Shown one piece after another: positions 62,855 to 64,000 of a stretch of 64,000 nt of DNA (its first letter is position 1; every line of letters begins with the position of its first letter). The stretch comes from Flavobacterium taihuense (lineage in GTDB: Bacteria; Bacteroidota; Bacteroidia; Flavobacteriales; Flavobacteriaceae). The stretch is taken from positions 248,001-312,000 of the forward strand of contig NZ_JAHWYN010000002.1 in the NCBI RefSeq assembly GCF_019351435.1, given 5' to 3'. The notes under the pieces were generated by a model that searched no databases, had not been told where the DNA came from, and worked only from the letters and a program-made list of their open reading frames with translations. The position numbers were made by a program, and so were the translations under genes.

Positions 62855-63916
62855 TTAAAAAACTTTAAATAACTCTTCCCAGTTAACATTAGTGTCCAGT
62901 TGTGGAAGTCCTTTGAATTGTTCTATTTTCGAAAGGTTTTCAATTCTAAAGTTCTCTTGGGTTGCAAAAGGAACTAAACCTTCTTTTTGCAGTTTTTCAG
63001 CCAAATAGATTTGCTCGTATTGCCCCGGAGTTGGAATAAAAAATGCTTTTTTATTGAGTTTTACCAAATCCATAATCGTTGTGTAACCGGAACGGCAAAG
63101 CACTTTTTTACTTTCGTTGAAAGTTTGCTCGAGTTGGCGGGTTTTCATGAAATTATAGTAGGTTACATTTCCTATTTGTTCCTTTTTTTGTTCGGGTTGA
63201 ATGATTCCTTTTATGAAAACTACTTTTCCTTCAAACCGTTTGACTTCTTCGGTAAGATGGGTTTCCAATAATCCGCGTTGGGGTTCAGGTCCGGATAAAA
63301 TAATCATCAAGTCATACTGTATGGGAAGTGCCATTTTGTGCATGCGACTCAATGGTCCAAGGTATTGTAGTGTTAAAGAGTTGTTTTCTAAATGTCCCAA
63401 TTTACCTGTGAGATTCAGTTTTGCATTGACATCGGGAACCCAACATGCTGAATATTTTTTGATAATTTGTTGATGTAATTTACTGGTAATCCAAGTTGTG
63501 TTTCCTGTCATGACATTCAATTGATGGGTTATGAATACTGATGGAATTTTATTGCTGAAAACCCCCAAACGATTATCGGATATGATTCCGTCTATTTCAT
63601 ATTTTTGAATCCATTTTTTTACGATTCTTTTTTCTTCCCAAATAGCTTCTAGCATTTTGGGGAGGCTTTTTATCAATTTCCATTTAAAATTTTTAGCATT
63701 TTTGGCATATTCAATTTGGTAGGAAGGTAACTCAAGGGTTTTTAAATAAGGGAATTCTTTTCGAAGTAACTCAAGAGCAATTCCATCAGAAGCAATTATT
63801 GGGGAAAAATTATTTTCTTGCAATGCTTTGATAATAGGGATGCAGCGGGTAGCGTGACCCAGTCCCCAATTCAAGGGTGCTATCAAAATGGTTTTATTTT
63901 CGGAGTTCAAATTCAT
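62855..63916 (-). CDS. MurG-like glycosyltransferase
   Basis: 353 residues. N-terminal glycine-rich start LIAPLNWGLGHATRCIPIIK and the C-terminal donor-binding RSGYTTIMDLVKLNKKAFFI, PTPGQYEQIYLAEKLQKEG are the GT-B pattern of MurG and related Bacteroidetes transferases. Not MurG itself by the differing middle; acceptor unknown. Convergent with phoU. The start MNLNSENKTILIAPL is followed upstream by 84 bases to the window end without visible genes. Confidence 0.85.
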   Translation of the reverse strand: MNLNSENKTILIAPLNWGLGHATRCIPIIKALQENNFSPIIASDGIALELLRKEFPYLKTLELPSYQIEYAKNAKNFKWKLIKSLPKMLEAIWEEKRIVKKWIQKYEIDGIISDNRLGVFSNKIPSVFITHQLNVMTGNTTWITSKLHQQIIKKYSACWVPDVNAKLNLTGKLGHLENNSLTLQYLGPLSRMHKMALPIQYDLMIILSGPEPQRGLLETHLTEEVKRFEGKVVFIKGIIQPEQKKEQIGNVTYYNFMKTRQLEQTFNESKKVLCRSGYTTIMDLVKLNKKAFFIPTPGQYEQIYLAEKLQKEGLVPFATQENFRIENLSKIEQFKGLPQLDTNVNWEELFKVF

Positions 63917-64000
63917 GTGGCAGTCTTACTTAGTAGTTGTAAGTCTAAAGATAATGGATGCTTCTTTTTTAAATGTTTGCAATGTATTACTAAAAGATTA

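Noticed and set aside
1-64000. CRISPR array
   Set aside because: No series of equal repeats with unique spacers of constant length was seen; the short repeats found are tandem words or hairpins.
1-64000. Insertion sequence or integrase gene
   Set aside because: No transposase or tyrosine-recombinase frame was recognised in the window, although scars suggest past integration.
1-64000. Complete rRNA or tRNA genes
   Set aside because: None recognised when reading the spacers; only two tRNA-end-like fragments were found.

Overview
The window looks like a chromosomal stretch of a Flavobacterium-like member of the Bacteroidetes. The reasons are the AT-rich DNA, weak ribosome binding sites, promoter -7 elements of the TAnnTTTG type, a type IX secretion sorting domain, a TonB-dependent receptor with a carboxypeptidase-like N-terminal domain, DUF3098, DUF4271, DUF4296 and DUF5686 proteins, and the gene order ftsX-DUF3098-uppP-truB. 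All calls come from reading the sequence and from recalled family knowledge; no database search was run.

Layout. 1-3.1 kb (minus): an ECF-type sigma factor, a one-helix TPR protein that probably controls it, and a TPR membrane protein cut by the window edge. 3.2-4.8 kb: three small exported proteins, two of them preceded by the same 24-bp element. 4.9-12.4 kb: an accessory region. It holds a decayed and an intact AlbA_2/ATPase-type regulator, about 1.2 kb of structured GC-rich non-coding DNA, a DUF6943-like gene, an unrecognised gene (8937-9752) lying between 46-bp direct repeats, a GC-richer phage-like cassette (membrane proteins, frameshifted DUF5675, conserved protein) and tRNA-3'-end-like scars.

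12.4-17.3 kb: PorT-like barrel, PAP2-like protein, rpoN, asnS. 17.8-28.7 kb: hsp20, a KefB-like antiporter, an RND/MMPL exporter, then two 756-residue CPA2 antiporter paralogues flanking a SugE-like exporter and a LytS/LytTR two-component pair, which suggests an ion or pH homeostasis island. 28.7-49.5 kb: housekeeping genes (DUF5686 protein, frr, pyrH, patatin, truB, uppP, ftsX, leuS, a zinc peptidase, hemD, pyrC, tyrS and others).

49.7-62.8 kb is a phosphate-starvation locus: a sorting-domain mini-protein, a beta-helix lipoprotein and a TonB receptor on the minus strand; phoB, phoR, a phosphate-porin-like gene, pstS, pstC, pstA, pstB and phoU on the plus strand. Two arrays of 11-bp-spaced TTAACA-type repeats lie in front of the TonB receptor/phoB and in front of the porin-pst operon. 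They look like Pho boxes and are the strongest regulatory signal in the window. A MurG-like glycosyltransferase closes the window.
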